A stretch of DNA of 64,000 nt from assembly GCA_041748555.1 (NCBI GenBank), contig JBGTDA010000048.1, forward strand, positions 1-64,000, read 5' to 3'. Origin of the DNA: Rhodonellum sp041748555 (GTDB taxonomy: Bacteria; Bacteroidota; Bacteroidia; Cytophagales; Cyclobacteriaceae). The translations under genes and the position numbers were made by a program. A model generated the notes under the pieces. The model worked only from the letters and a program-made list of their open reading frames with translations, did no database searches and had not been told where the DNA came from. This document shows, piece by piece, positions 8,951 through 17,327 of the stretch (positions are counted from its first letter, which is position 1; each line of letters begins with the position of its first letter).

Positions 8951-8982
8951 CTACTATTTTACAATTTCAAAAATATAATTTG

Positions 8983-9831
8983 GTGAGTATCCTTAGGACA
9001 AAAGAAGCCGTAAAAGCAGCCCTGTTTTCCGCAAGACATAAGAATCAAACCATTGGTTTTGTTCCCACTATGGGAGCTTTACACAAAGGACATTTGGCTT
9101 TGATTAAAGAAGCAAAATTAAATTCCGAAATAATCATTGTTTCCATTTTTGTAAATTTAACTCAGTTTAACAATAAAGCCGATTTTGTCAACTATCCAAA
9201 GACCTTGGAAAAGGACCTGTCATTGTTGGAGAATGAAGGGGTAACATTTGTATTTGTGCCGCAGCATGAGGAGGTATATTCCACACCAACAGGACTGATT
9301 TTGAATTTTGGGGAGCTGGAAAAAACACTCGAGGGAGCCTATCGGCCGGGGCATTTTAATGGTGTTGGGATAGTGGTTGCTAAATTGTTAAACATTGTTA
9401 AACCAGATAAAATCTACTTAGGTCAGAAGGATTTGCAGCAAGTGGCGGTGATAAAGATGCTGGTTCATGACCTTTCGTTTGACGTGGAGATCAGGGTCGT
9501 TCATACGATCCGGGAGGTGGATGGATTGGCGATGTCTTCCCGAAATCTGAGATTGGACCAGGAAAACAGGATGGTTGCCACCATTATATATAAATGTTTG
9601 GTGTATGCAAAAGAGGAACTTTTGGCAGGAGTTGATTGGTTTGAGGTCAGGGAAAAGGTTACGAAACGTTTTCATGACGAACCTTTGGCAAGATTGGAGT
9701 ATTTTGAACTGGTGGAAACAGACACTATGGTCAAGGTAAACAGTATTGAATCCATAAAAGAATCTTCTATCTGTGCCGCCGCAATTATTGGAGAGGTAAG
9801 ATTGATAGATAACCTGACAATAAATAATTAA
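8983..9831 (+). CDS. panC: Pantothenate synthetase (pantoate--beta-alanine ligase)
   Basis: PanC condenses pantoate with beta-alanine using ATP, the last step of vitamin B5 synthesis. The nucleotidyltransferase HIGH-type motif appears as PTMGALHKGH, followed by SIFVNLTQF, GAYRPGHFNGV, YLGQKDLQQV and the SSRN motif (GLAMSSRNLRL). Length is normal at about 282 residues. The likely start is GTG at 8983; a TTG directly before it at 8980 is possible. panD, which makes the beta-alanine substrate, follows 22 bp downstream, so the pair supplies both substrate and ligation step. Confidence 0.97.
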   Translation: MSILRTKEAVKAALFSARHKNQTIGFVPTMGALHKGHLALIKEAKLNSEIIIVSIFVNLTQFNNKADFVNYPKTLEKDLSLLENEGVTFVFVPQHEEVYSTPTGLILNFGELEKTLEGAYRPGHFNGVGIVVAKLLNIVKPDKIYLGQKDLQQVAVIKMLVHDLSFDVEIRVVHTIREVDGLAMSSRNLRLDQENRMVATIIYKCLVYAKEELLAGVDWFEVREKVTKRFHDEPLARLEYFELVETDTMVKVNSIESIKESSICAAAIIGEVRLIDNLTINN

Positions 9832-9853
9832 TTTTGATCGAACTTTCCGAATA

Positions 9854-10201
9854 ATGCACATTCAAGTATTAAAATCAAAAATTCATAGAGTAAAAATCAC
9901 TCAGGCAGAGCTGCATTATGTAGGAAGCATCACAATTGATGAGGATCTGATGGATGCGGCGAATCTGATTGAAAATGAAAAAGTCCAGATAGTGAACGTC
10001 AATAACGGGGAGCGGCTGGAAACTTATGTCATAAAAGGAAGTAGAGGAAGCGGAATGGTTTGCCTCAATGGTCCGGCAGCCAGAAAAGCTCAGGTTGGAG
10101 ATGTTGTTATCATTATATCATATGCTTCTATGGATTTTGAAGAAGCAAAAACCCATAAACCGGTACTGATTTTTCCCGATGATCAAAATAAAATAATTTA
10201 A
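9854..10201 (+). CDS. panD: Aspartate 1-decarboxylase proenzyme
   Basis: PanD decarboxylates aspartate to beta-alanine with a pyruvoyl cofactor. Self-cleavage is expected at Gly24-Ser25 in the motif YVGSITID, where Ser25 becomes the pyruvoyl group. Other family signatures are VNNGER and LNGPAARKAQVGD. The 115-residue length is standard. It follows panC and directly precedes (1 bp gap) the flippase-like gene, so all are likely cotranscribed. Confidence 0.97.
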   Translation: MHIQVLKSKIHRVKITQAELHYVGSITIDEDLMDAANLIENEKVQIVNVNNGERLETYVIKGSRGSGMVCLNGPAARKAQVGDVVIIISYASMDFEEAKTHKPVLIFPDDQNKII

Positions 10202-10202
10202 A

Positions 10203-11234
10203 ATGAGATTTTCCTTCAAAAAGTGGCTTCAGGTGTTGCTTTCGCTTGCGGTGGCCATTTGGATTTTTTGGTATTTGTATAAGGATATTAAAATGGAAGC
10301 CTTATGGCAGGCGCTTTCAGAAACTTCTTTTTTCTGGATTGGTGTTTCCGTATTGATCTCCATAGTTGGTTTTTGGTTGAGGGCATGGAGGTGGAAACTG
10401 CTGATCGGGGCCGTTAATGAAATTACCCCACCGACTAAAAGGGTTTTCTGGGCTTTGATGATCGGTTATCTTGCCAACCTCTTGGTGCCAAGGGCAGGTG
10501 AAGTGGCAAGATGTGGGGTTTTAAAAAAATCGGAGGATATTCAAATGGGCAATCTCTTTGGGACTGTAATATTAGAAAGAACCATCGACTTGATATTTAT
10601 GTTTTTGACCGTCGTTTTGGCATTTTTTATAGAGCGGGAATTATTTGCATCACTATTTTCTCAGCTTGTTTCGACTGATTTGCTTTTGGAAAAAATTATG
10701 ACGGTCCTACCGATTTTTATAGGATTGGTGATAGTCTTCTTGATCATTATCTATGTACTTTTTCGCGTTTACAAAGAAAGAAACTTGGTTAAGAAAATCA
10801 GACATTTTTTTAGAGACCTTATAAAAGGTTTAATAAGTTTGAGAAAAGTCCGGAATCAGAGTGGGTTTTGGTTTTCATCTATAGCCATATGGGTGACTTA
10901 TTACCTGACCATGTTTTTTGTAGCCATGGCAATACCCTCTACTGCCAGTTTGTCACCTAGTGCTGTCCTGATGGTCATGGTGATGGGAAGTATTGGCATG
11001 GTTGCGCCCGTCCAAGGCGGTATTGGCACCTTTCATGCCCTCGTGGCCTTTATTTTGATGGCTTATGGATTGACGAATGAAGAAGGAAAAATTTTCGCAG
11101 TCATTATTCATGGAAGCCAGGTATTGATCATCATTGTATTAGGTCTTGTAGCCCTGTTGTTGTTCTTAAAATATACTGCAACGAAAAGAACAAAAATTCC
11201 ATTAAATTCGTATTCAGAAAGCAAACAAATCTAA
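10203..11234 (+). CDS. Lysylphosphatidylglycerol synthase TM-domain/UPF0104 flippase-like protein
   Basis: A 343-residue integral membrane protein with about eight hydrophobic segments. It carries the family pattern WLRAWRWKLLI near residue 60, the PRAGEVARCGVL motif near residue 100 and ERTIDLIFMF near residue 122. These identify the UPF0104 (MprF TM-domain, YbhN-like) group. In MprF this domain flips aminoacylated phosphatidylglycerol; stand-alone members are presumed lipid flippases with unknown cargo. It lies 1 bp after panD and 4 bp before the metallopeptidase gene, implying translational coupling, but I see no metabolic link to pantothenate. Confidence 0.85.
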   Translation: MRFSFKKWLQVLLSLAVAIWIFWYLYKDIKMEALWQALSETSFFWIGVSVLISIVGFWLRAWRWKLLIGAVNEITPPTKRVFWALMIGYLANLLVPRAGEVARCGVLKKSEDIQMGNLFGTVILERTIDLIFMFLTVVLAFFIERELFASLFSQLVSTDLLLEKIMTVLPIFIGLVIVFLIIIYVLFRVYKERNLVKKIRHFFRDLIKGLISLRKVRNQSGFWFSSIAIWVTYYLTMFFVAMAIPSTASLSPSAVLMVMVMGSIGMVAPVQGGIGTFHALVAFILMAYGLTNEEGKIFAVIIHGSQVLIIIVLGLVALLLFLKYTATKRTKIPLNSYSESKQI

Positions 11235-11238
11235 ATCT

Positions 11239-11931
11239 ATGATCATCTTAATCTTAATTGTTGTTGTATTTGCAGGTCTTGGATTTGTGGTAAGCCGCAA
11301 ATTAAAGAGCAAATTTCAAAAGTATTCCCAAACTACCCTGAAGGCAAATCTGTCCGGAAAGGAAGTTGCCGAGCTGATGCTCACAGATAATAAAATATAT
11401 GACGTCTCCGTAAATGTTGGCGAAGGCCAACTTAGTGACCATTACAACCCTGCCAACAAAACGGTAAATCTTAGCCCGGATGTTTATTATGGCCGTAATG
11501 CGGCAGCCACTGCAGTAGCTGCCCACGAATGTGGTCACGCGGTGCAGCATGCGACTGCTTACACTTGGCTGCAATTGAGATCCGCCATGGTTCCTATTCA
11601 GAATGCAAGTGGTAAAATCCTGAACATTGTTCTTATTGCTTCATTGTTGGGTGGATTTCTTATAGGTTTGCCTTATGAGTTTATAGGCGTAATAGTAGTT
11701 GGAGCATATGGGATAATGACCTTATTCACCTTGGTTACCCTTCCTGTAGAATTTGATGCCAGCAATAGGGCATTGGCTTGGGTTAAACAAAGAAATGTGG
11801 TGACTCCAACGGAGTACGCCATGTCAAAGGATGCATTGAAATGGGCGGCAATGACTTATGTAGTCGCTGCTCTGGCGTCATTGGCAACATTGGCTTATTA
11901 CATTTTTATTTTCTTTGGAAACAGAAACTGA
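11239..11931 (+). CDS. YugP-type neutral zinc metallopeptidase
   Basis: A membrane metallopeptidase of the YugP/PF04298 family. The HExxH-type site is AAHECGHAVQH (H96, E97, H100), with the usual NLSPDVY segment just before it. There is an N-terminal helix (residues 2-18) and two or three more hydrophobic segments after residue 125. The later FDASNRALAWV motif fits the third zinc ligand region. Length of 230 residues is normal. It is the last gene of the panC-panD unit, followed by a strong terminator. Substrate unknown. Confidence 0.88.
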   Translation: MIILILIVVVFAGLGFVVSRKLKSKFQKYSQTTLKANLSGKEVAELMLTDNKIYDVSVNVGEGQLSDHYNPANKTVNLSPDVYYGRNAAATAVAAHECGHAVQHATAYTWLQLRSAMVPIQNASGKILNIVLIASLLGGFLIGLPYEFIGVIVVGAYGIMTLFTLVTLPVEFDASNRALAWVKQRNVVTPTEYAMSKDALKWAAMTYVVAALASLATLAYYIFIFFGNRN

Positions 11932-11965
11932 TCAGAAACTCGAAAGAATATTTTGAGTTTACTTT

Positions 11966-11998
11966 AAAGGGACAAGAGATTGTCCCTTTTATTTTTTT
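11966..11998 (+). terminator. Rho-independent terminator of the panC operon
   Basis: A perfect 10-bp stem, AAAGGGACAA with TTGTCCCTTT, encloses a GAGA loop and is followed by a T-rich run. It sits 35 bp after the metallopeptidase stop codon and before the acyl-CoA dehydrogenase gene. Confidence 0.9.
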
Positions 11999-12046
11999 CA
12001 CCTATATTCCTGCTTTTATTCGTCAAGAAAAAACCCAAATAATATT

Positions 12047-13186
12047 ATGAATTTCGAATATACCGAGGAGCAACTGGCTGTAAGAGATGCAGCTAGAGAG
12101 TTTGCACGTTCAGAACTTTTGGAAGGAGTTATCGAACGGGATACGGAAGCCAGATTTCCTTATGAGCAGGTAAAAAAATTGGGGGAGTTGGGATTTATGG
12201 GAATGATGGTGGACCCAAAGTACAACGGTGGAGGGATGGACGCTGTTTCCTATGTTCTGGCAATAGAAGAAATTTCCAAAATCGATGCGTCGGCTTCTGT
12301 ATGCATGTCAGTTAATAATTCCCTCGTCTGTTGGGGGCTTGAAAAATTCGGAAATGAAGAACAAAAGGAAAAGTATCTGAAGAAGTTGGCCACAGGGGAG
12401 GAATTGGGCGCTTTTTGCCTTTCTGAACCGGAAGCAGGCTCTGATGCCACATCCCAGAGAACAAAAGCCGAACTTCGGGGAAATCATTATATTCTGAACG
12501 GCACAAAGAATTGGATCACCAATGGCAGTACAGCTAGCATATATTTAGTATTTGCGCAAACGGACTCCTCAAAAGGGTATAAAGGAATTTCCGCATTTAT
12601 AGTAGAAAAAGGAGCTGAAGGATTTGTTGTTGGAAGGAAGGAAGACAAATTAGGAATCAGAGGATCGGATACGCATTCCTTGATGTTTACAGATGTTAAA
12701 GTTCCTGTTGTAAATAGGATAGGTGATGAAGGCTTTGGGTTTTCCTTTGCCATGGAAACGTTGAACGGAGGCCGTATGGGCATAGCGGCTCAAGCGCTTG
12801 GTATCGCCTCAGGAGCTTATGAACTTGCCCTTGCATACTCCAAGGAGAGAAAAACATTTGGGAAATTAATCAGCGAACATCAGGCCATCCAATTTAAACT
12901 AGCCTATATGGCTACCGAAATCGAGGCGGCCCGCTTGTTGGTTTTGAAGGCGGCATGGCAAAAAGATCAGGGATTGGATTATTCTCAGGCGAGTGCCATG
13001 GCAAAATTGTATGCTTCAAAGGTTGCCATGGATGTTACCGTTGAGGCAGTCCAGGTCCATGGCGGATATGGATTTGTAAAAGAATATCATGTGGAAAGGT
13101 TGATGCGTGACGCAAAGATTACACAGATCTATGAAGGAACGAGTGAAATTCAAAAAATAGTTATATCGCGAGGTATTTTAAGATAA
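12047..13186 (+). CDS. Acyl-CoA dehydrogenase (short/branched-chain type)
   Basis: An FAD-dependent acyl-CoA dehydrogenase of 379 residues, the standard size. Signatures include GAFCLSEPEAGSDA (flavin and substrate contact), GTKNWITNG, the C-terminal QVHGGYGFVKEYHVERLMRDAKI and IYEGTSEIQ. E363 in the last motif is at the catalytic-base position of short-chain and butyryl-CoA enzymes. It would catalyse alpha,beta-dehydrogenation in fatty or branched-chain amino acid breakdown, passing electrons to ETF. It appears monocistronic, between a terminator and the AraC-type gene. Exact chain-length preference cannot be read from sequence. Confidence 0.95.
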   Translation: MNFEYTEEQLAVRDAAREFARSELLEGVIERDTEARFPYEQVKKLGELGFMGMMVDPKYNGGGMDAVSYVLAIEEISKIDASASVCMSVNNSLVCWGLEKFGNEEQKEKYLKKLATGEELGAFCLSEPEAGSDATSQRTKAELRGNHYILNGTKNWITNGSTASIYLVFAQTDSSKGYKGISAFIVEKGAEGFVVGRKEDKLGIRGSDTHSLMFTDVKVPVVNRIGDEGFGFSFAMETLNGGRMGIAAQALGIASGAYELALAYSKERKTFGKLISEHQAIQFKLAYMATEIEAARLLVLKAAWQKDQGLDYSQASAMAKLYASKVAMDVTVEAVQVHGGYGFVKEYHVERLMRDAKITQIYEGTSEIQKIVISRGILR

Positions 13187-13325
13187 TCAAATTTTAATTG
13201 GTTGAGAGGGTACAAAATTTAGATTTGGTACATTTTTTTATTTCTTTTTAAATTTTTATTGAATTATTGCTGCGTATTTCAAAAATTATTATAGTTTTAC
13301 AGAAAAACTATAATCGGCGTTAGTC

Positions 13326-14258
13326 ATGGAATATTACAATAAAGTCATAGAATCTGTAGGAGTTCGCTTTTTGAAAGGTAATAATTACAAAGTGGAGAAG
13401 GCAGTCTCTGTGATGGACTACCAGGATATGGAAAATATTGTGATTTTACTTCATAAAGGATCTTTAAAATTTTCAGAAGAACAAGAGAGTGTCAATGAAG
13501 GAGAAATTCTTTTTCTACCGGCAGGTAGGTCTTCAAGTGTATCTTTTGGCAACGTCAGTAAAAAGACTGAGATCACCAATGAAAATTTCCTGGAGAACAA
13601 ACGTAAATTCCTTCAGACAATCAGCTTTAAAGATATCAAGAATGAAGATGAGGATTGCTTGTCTATAGTGACTTTCGAAGCCAAGGTTTTTGATGTTGTT
13701 AACTTTTTCAATTCACTGGGGATCCCCCCCTTTGTAATAAGATTCAACGATAAAATTGCTTCCATTGTGGAAGATATTGTAAAAGAATCCGAGCAGAACA
13801 CGCCCGGAAAAGAAAGAGTTATCAAGCTTCACACCGAATTATTGGTGGTGGAAATCGTAAGACATATTCTCAAAAACAGGTTGTTTGTAGAAGAACTTTC
13901 TACTAACAGTACTTATTTCAAAGATCCACGATTGATAGATATGTTTACTTATATCAAAAAGAATATCGGCGGCGACCTTTCGAATAAAGTACTGGCTAAA
14001 GTGGCAAACGTTTCGGAAGATTATGTTGGGCAATATTTCAAAATGCTTACAAGTATCAATCCTCAGGATTACATAGAATATCAAAGGATGGAAGCAGCAG
14101 TGGAACTTCTCAGGACTTCAAAGAAAAGCATCAGGGACATTGGGAAAGAAGTAGGATATAAAGACACTGCATATTTCTGCCGCAGATTTAAAATGATGTA
14201 TGGATTACCTGCCGGAAAAATGAGAAGAAGAGAATCCTTAATTAACGTTCAGGGATAA
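13326..14258 (+). CDS. AraC family transcriptional regulator
   Basis: A 310-residue regulator. The N-terminal half looks like a cupin-type sensor domain (VILLHKGSLKFSE, EGEILFLPAGR). The C-terminal about 100 residues form an AraC double helix-turn-helix: LAKVANVSEDYVGQYFKM and then IRDIGKEVGYKDTAYFCRRFKMMYG. The effector is unknown. Its coding end overlaps the convergent GGGP synthase gene by 21 bp with no terminator between them, so each transcript probably runs into the other. A TATAGTTTTA element lies about 25 bp upstream of the ATG but deviates from the promoter consensus. Confidence 0.92.
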   Translation: MEYYNKVIESVGVRFLKGNNYKVEKAVSVMDYQDMENIVILLHKGSLKFSEEQESVNEGEILFLPAGRSSSVSFGNVSKKTEITNENFLENKRKFLQTISFKDIKNEDEDCLSIVTFEAKVFDVVNFFNSLGIPPFVIRFNDKIASIVEDIVKESEQNTPGKERVIKLHTELLVVEIVRHILKNRLFVEELSTNSTYFKDPRLIDMFTYIKKNIGGDLSNKVLAKVANVSEDYVGQYFKMLTSINPQDYIEYQRMEAAVELLRTSKKSIRDIGKEVGYKDTAYFCRRFKMMYGLPAGKMRRRESLINVQG

Positions 14259-15011
14259 ATTAAATAGGTTTGAGTATTCAAGAACCTCGGCTAAAAGTCC
14301 GGGGGTTTTTTCTGCCCCATTCCCGAGTACCACCATATCTGCACCTGATTGAAATGCTTGTTTTACTTTTTCTAAGCTGTCCAGTCCACCGCCAACAATC
14401 AAAGGTGCAGGGATTTTTTTCTTGACAGCTTTAATGATAGCCATTTGGACAGGTTTTTTTGCGCCGCTTCCCGCGTCGAGATAGAAATATTGAAGGCCTA
14501 AAAGATGTCCTGCCTGAGCTGTTGCTACCGCAAGATCAGGTTTTGAATTTGGAAGTGGGATTGTTTGGCTGATATAGTTGACACTTGTTAAAATGCCTCC
14601 ATCAATAAGAAGATAACCGGTGGGTAAGACTTCCAAAGAACTGTTTGCTAAAAACGGTGCAATTGCAACATGCTGTCCGATAAGGTATTCCGGATTTCGG
14701 CCTGAGATAAGGGAGAGAAATAGAATACCATCTGCAGCCGGAGAAAATTGAATCACATTACCGGGGAAAATTATGACCGGGATCTGAGTTGTAAGTTCTT
14801 TGATCACACTAATGATATTCTCCAGGTTGTTTTTTAAAAAAAGGCTTCCTCCGATAAAAAAAAAGTCGAGATTAAGGCTGTGCGCTTCCCGGATCTGACT
14901 TCGAAACTTCCCCAAATCCACAACTTTGTCAGGATCTACTAACCAGGCTACAGCTTTGCGTCCAGTGGCATTTAAGGCTTTTAGCTTTGTTTCTATGCCA
15001 TTAGGCTTCAT
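14238..15011 (-). CDS. Geranylgeranylglyceryl phosphate synthase family protein (bacterial GGGPS/PcrB-like)
   Basis: This TIM-barrel prenyltransferase of 257 residues joins a polyprenyl diphosphate to sn-glycerol-1-phosphate, giving an archaeal-type ether lipid precursor. Visible motifs are WLVDPDK (D26, D28, Mg/phosphate region), FFIGGS, YLDAGSGA near residue 177, and the phosphate-binding loops VGGGLDS and VVLGNGAE. The frame runs up to 15062, but ATG at 15011 (MKPNGIETK) is preferred because it removes a non-homologous extension and leaves an 11-bp overlap with the upstream gene. Bacteroidota members have been reported as GGGP synthases; chain length here is inferred, not seen. Confidence 0.92.
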   Translation of the reverse strand: MKPNGIETKLKALNATGRKAVAWLVDPDKVVDLGKFRSQIREAHSLNLDFFFIGGSLFLKNNLENIISVIKELTTQIPVIIFPGNVIQFSPAADGILFLSLISGRNPEYLIGQHVAIAPFLANSSLEVLPTGYLLIDGGILTSVNYISQTIPLPNSKPDLAVATAQAGHLLGLQYFYLDAGSGAKKPVQMAIIKAVKKKIPAPLIVGGGLDSLEKVKQAFQSGADMVVLGNGAEKTPGLLAEVLEYSNLFNLSLNVN

Positions 15012-15369
15012 TACTTTTATTCTTGGATTGTTCCAATCTTTGTAGGAACATACTCTTACCATAATTTACAGCCATAGGCATTAAAACAGCACTGAGTCTT
15101 CCGAATAATCCTGAAGATTTTTTCCGGGTTAGCCTGGCTTTAATTTCATCATCCAATAGCCCTTGTCGTTGCAAAGCTTCCATAACCACATCAGTTTTTC
15201 TTCTTTTCTTCTTCTTAAACATTCTGATCAGGGTATAGGTGATGAGTCCACCAACAAGCACGGTTCCTCCTACTTTTACTATTTCCCCTGATTCATGTTT
15301 GACCATATTAAGCTGCATTTTTAGAGTTTGTTCCAACTCCTCAGCTCTTTTTTCCAAATTATCCTTCAT
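15001..15369 (-). CDS. Hypothetical membrane-anchored protein with coiled-coil N-terminus
   Basis: Using ATG at 15369 (MKDNLEK), this 122-residue protein has a charged helical N-terminus likely to form a coiled coil (residues 1-30). A glycine-rich hydrophobic segment follows, GGTVLVGGLITYTLIRMF (about residues 35-52), then a KKKKRRK basic cluster. The architecture resembles YtxH-like envelope proteins. It sits between the holin-like gene (7 bp upstream) and GGGP synthase (11-bp overlap), implying coexpression. Function unknown. An upstream ATG at 15405 would overlap the previous gene and is less likely. Confidence 0.72.
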   Translation of the reverse strand: MKDNLEKRAEELEQTLKMQLNMVKHESGEIVKVGGTVLVGGLITYTLIRMFKKKKRRKTDVVMEALQRQGLLDDEIKARLTRKKSSGLFGRLSAVLMPMAVNYGKSMFLQRLEQSKNKSNEA

Positions 15370-15376
15370 CTTGATG

Positions 15377-15715
15377 TTATTTTGATTTTGTTGCGACAAA
15401 AGCACCGAAAAAACCTTTTATTTTAGATGATACATCTATGGAATTTCGAATAAAGAAAAGTATTATCAGAATTACCAAATAGATCAATGTGACATATAAA
15501 AATCCCATGTAGGTGGAGTAAGTCAATTCGCTGAGATAAAAAGCCAGTGAAATACTTCCAAACAAAAGCACGAACAAACCTGCGAGGGCCATTAATAGCA
15601 GTACAATGAGTTTATTGATTATCGCTGAAAACGTTTCTTTAAGTCTATCTAAAACCAATTGAATTCTCACATCAATCAGTTGTTTGATTGTTTGAAATAT
15701 TTCGGAAACCTTCAT
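15377..15715 (-). CDS. Phage holin superfamily (Holin-X/DUF1469-like) membrane protein
   Basis: A 112-residue protein starting at ATG 15715 (MKVSEIFQTIKQ). It has an amphipathic N-terminus and two long hydrophobic helices (about residues 36-61 and 68-92), then a basic C-terminus. This matches the family usually named phage holin or Holin-X, which in Bacteroidota is a chromosomal housekeeping membrane protein and not part of a prophage. It heads the three-gene minus-strand operon ending in GGGP synthase. Confidence 0.75.
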   Translation of the reverse strand: MKVSEIFQTIKQLIDVRIQLVLDRLKETFSAIINKLIVLLLMALAGLFVLLFGSISLAFYLSELTYSTYMGFLYVTLIYLVILIILFFIRNSIDVSSKIKGFFGAFVATKSK

Positions 15716-15807
15716 AATATAAAATAAAATTAAAAGCTTAAAATTGATAAAATAATACAATATACATGCTGGCACACAAAAACCTTGCTATAAAAAACTT
15801 CCTTTTA

Positions 15808-16404
15808 TTACACTTCTTGGTTTTCCTGATAAAACATAAATCTTAAAACAGCCTCCAAAGATTTTTTTATGGCCACATTTATAGGAAATTGGTCCTCTGT
15901 CAGTTGTGAATCAATGTTGTTTAACCTATAATAAAAATCAGTTCCCGAAGGAATTTCCAAATCAATTTTTATAGAATTCGATACAGCAAGAAACTGTTCA
16001 TTTTTACCGGTCTTAATTTTTTTGCAGGTAACAATTTCTTTCTCTCCGTTTTTGTTTTTCCGCGAAGAATTTCCAAAAAGCCGGCAAATCAATCCTCTGT
16101 TGTTATAATCTGAGCAACTACCGGCCCGATTGTCTTGGCCGGTGGATTTATATAAAATGCAGTATTCATCACTAATTTTCTCGTTGGAAAGCAGTTCCAG
16201 CACTTCCTCAGCCTTTCCCTTTTTGTATAGGTCAAAAGCAAGCGGTAAAAATTCCAATACGGATGCATTGATTTTGGGATTGGCACAACATTGACCGCAT
16301 CCTGTAAAACAGGTGAGGTTACTATTGGATATATATTTCCCCGCTTCCACATCCAATTCATCAAATACGGTTTTAACTTCCAGAGTCTTTTGTTGTAAAT
16401 TCAT
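15808..16404 (-). CDS. YkgJ family cysteine cluster protein
   Basis: The 198-residue protein carries a cysteine cluster CFTGCGQCCANP near residues 32-43, and later Cys at CILY, CSDY, CRLF and CKK. The spacing matches the YkgJ/CxxCxxCC family (UPF0153), thought to bind a metal ion or Fe-S cluster. No signal peptide is present. Function is not established. It lies 92 bp upstream of the holin-like gene on the same strand and has its own divergent spacer from the LOG gene. Confidence 0.85.
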   Translation of the reverse strand: MNLQQKTLEVKTVFDELDVEAGKYISNSNLTCFTGCGQCCANPKINASVLEFLPLAFDLYKKGKAEEVLELLSNEKISDEYCILYKSTGQDNRAGSCSDYNNRGLICRLFGNSSRKNKNGEKEIVTCKKIKTGKNEQFLAVSNSIKIDLEIPSGTDFYYRLNNIDSQLTEDQFPINVAIKKSLEAVLRFMFYQENQEV

Positions 16405-16590
16405 CAGGTGATTTTAATTGTCAACGAAGGTAAAGACAGATAGGTACAAAACAATACGGAATCTGCTGATGCAACTTTTTTAGGGCCTATACGATTATAT
16501 TGCTGGATTCTTTTCATAATTACTAGAGAAAACCCAACTTTAGCATCCATCACCCTGAAAAGATGTTTTTTTTATTGTAGATTAATAATT

Positions 16591-17325
16591 ATGAGTGAAC
16601 AATTAGAAAGTTTTGAAAAAAGACAGCAAGACAAGATTCTGAAAGCCTTTCAGGAAAGAGATTGGAATGAAATAAAAAGTGCGGATTCCTGGGCTATTTT
16701 TAAAGTTATGTCTGAATTTGTGGAAGGTTTTGAAAAGCTGGCCAAGATCGGACCTTGTGTTTCTATTTTTGGTTCTGCCCGAACTCCCCGAGAGAACCAA
16801 TATTATAAAATAGCTGAAGAAATTGCAGCCAAACTGGTTAGGCATGGTTACGGTGTAATTACAGGAGGAGGACCGGGAATTATGGAAGCAGGTAACAAAG
16901 GCGCACATTCCCAAAATGGTAAATCCGTAGGATTGAATATTGTGTTGCCTTTTGAGCAATTCAACAATGTTTATATTGATCAGGACAAGCTGATTACTTT
17001 TGATTATTTCTTTGTCAGAAAAGTGATGTTCACCAAATATGCCCAGGGCTTTGTCGTTCTTCCGGGAGGATTTGGAACTTTGGATGAGCTGTTTGAGGCT
17101 CTTACCCTTATTCAAACCAACAAAATAGGGAGATTCCCGATTGTTCTGGTTGGTAAGGAATATTGGGGTGGTTTGATAGAATGGATTAAAACGACCATGT
17201 TGGAAAATAACAATAACATTAACAGCAGTGATCTGGAGCTTTTTTCTTTGGTGGACAATGCGACAGATGCAGTGAAAGTAATCGATGATTTTTACAGTAA
17301 GTATTTACTTTCTCCGAATTTTTAA
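16591..17325 (+). CDS. LOG family protein (TIGR00730, nucleotide 5'-monophosphate phosphoribohydrolase type)
   Basis: A 244-residue Rossmann-fold protein of the LOG/YvdD family. The hallmark PGGFGTLDE occupies residues 158-166 and GGGPGIMEA lies near residue 92; both shape the phosphate and ribose site. Family members hydrolyse cytokinin riboside or other nucleoside monophosphates to base and ribose-5-phosphate. It has an N-terminal extension of about 50 residues before the core fold. The next gene starts 2 bp after its stop, suggesting a two-gene transcript. Confidence 0.92.
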   Translation: MSEQLESFEKRQQDKILKAFQERDWNEIKSADSWAIFKVMSEFVEGFEKLAKIGPCVSIFGSARTPRENQYYKIAEEIAAKLVRHGYGVITGGGPGIMEAGNKGAHSQNGKSVGLNIVLPFEQFNNVYIDQDKLITFDYFFVRKVMFTKYAQGFVVLPGGFGTLDELFEALTLIQTNKIGRFPIVLVGKEYWGGLIEWIKTTMLENNNNINSSDLELFSLVDNATDAVKVIDDFYSKYLLSPNF

Positions 17326-17327
17326 AC

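Noticed and set aside
13215..13245. Possible terminator after the acyl-CoA dehydrogenase gene (GTAC-based hairpin before a T-run)
   Set aside because: The stem is short, AT-rich and contains a bulge; support is too weak to list as a feature.
15377..15715. Holin-like protein as evidence for a prophage
   Set aside because: No capsid, tail, integrase or lysin genes are near. The family is widespread on Bacteroidota chromosomes and here shares an operon with a lipid enzyme.
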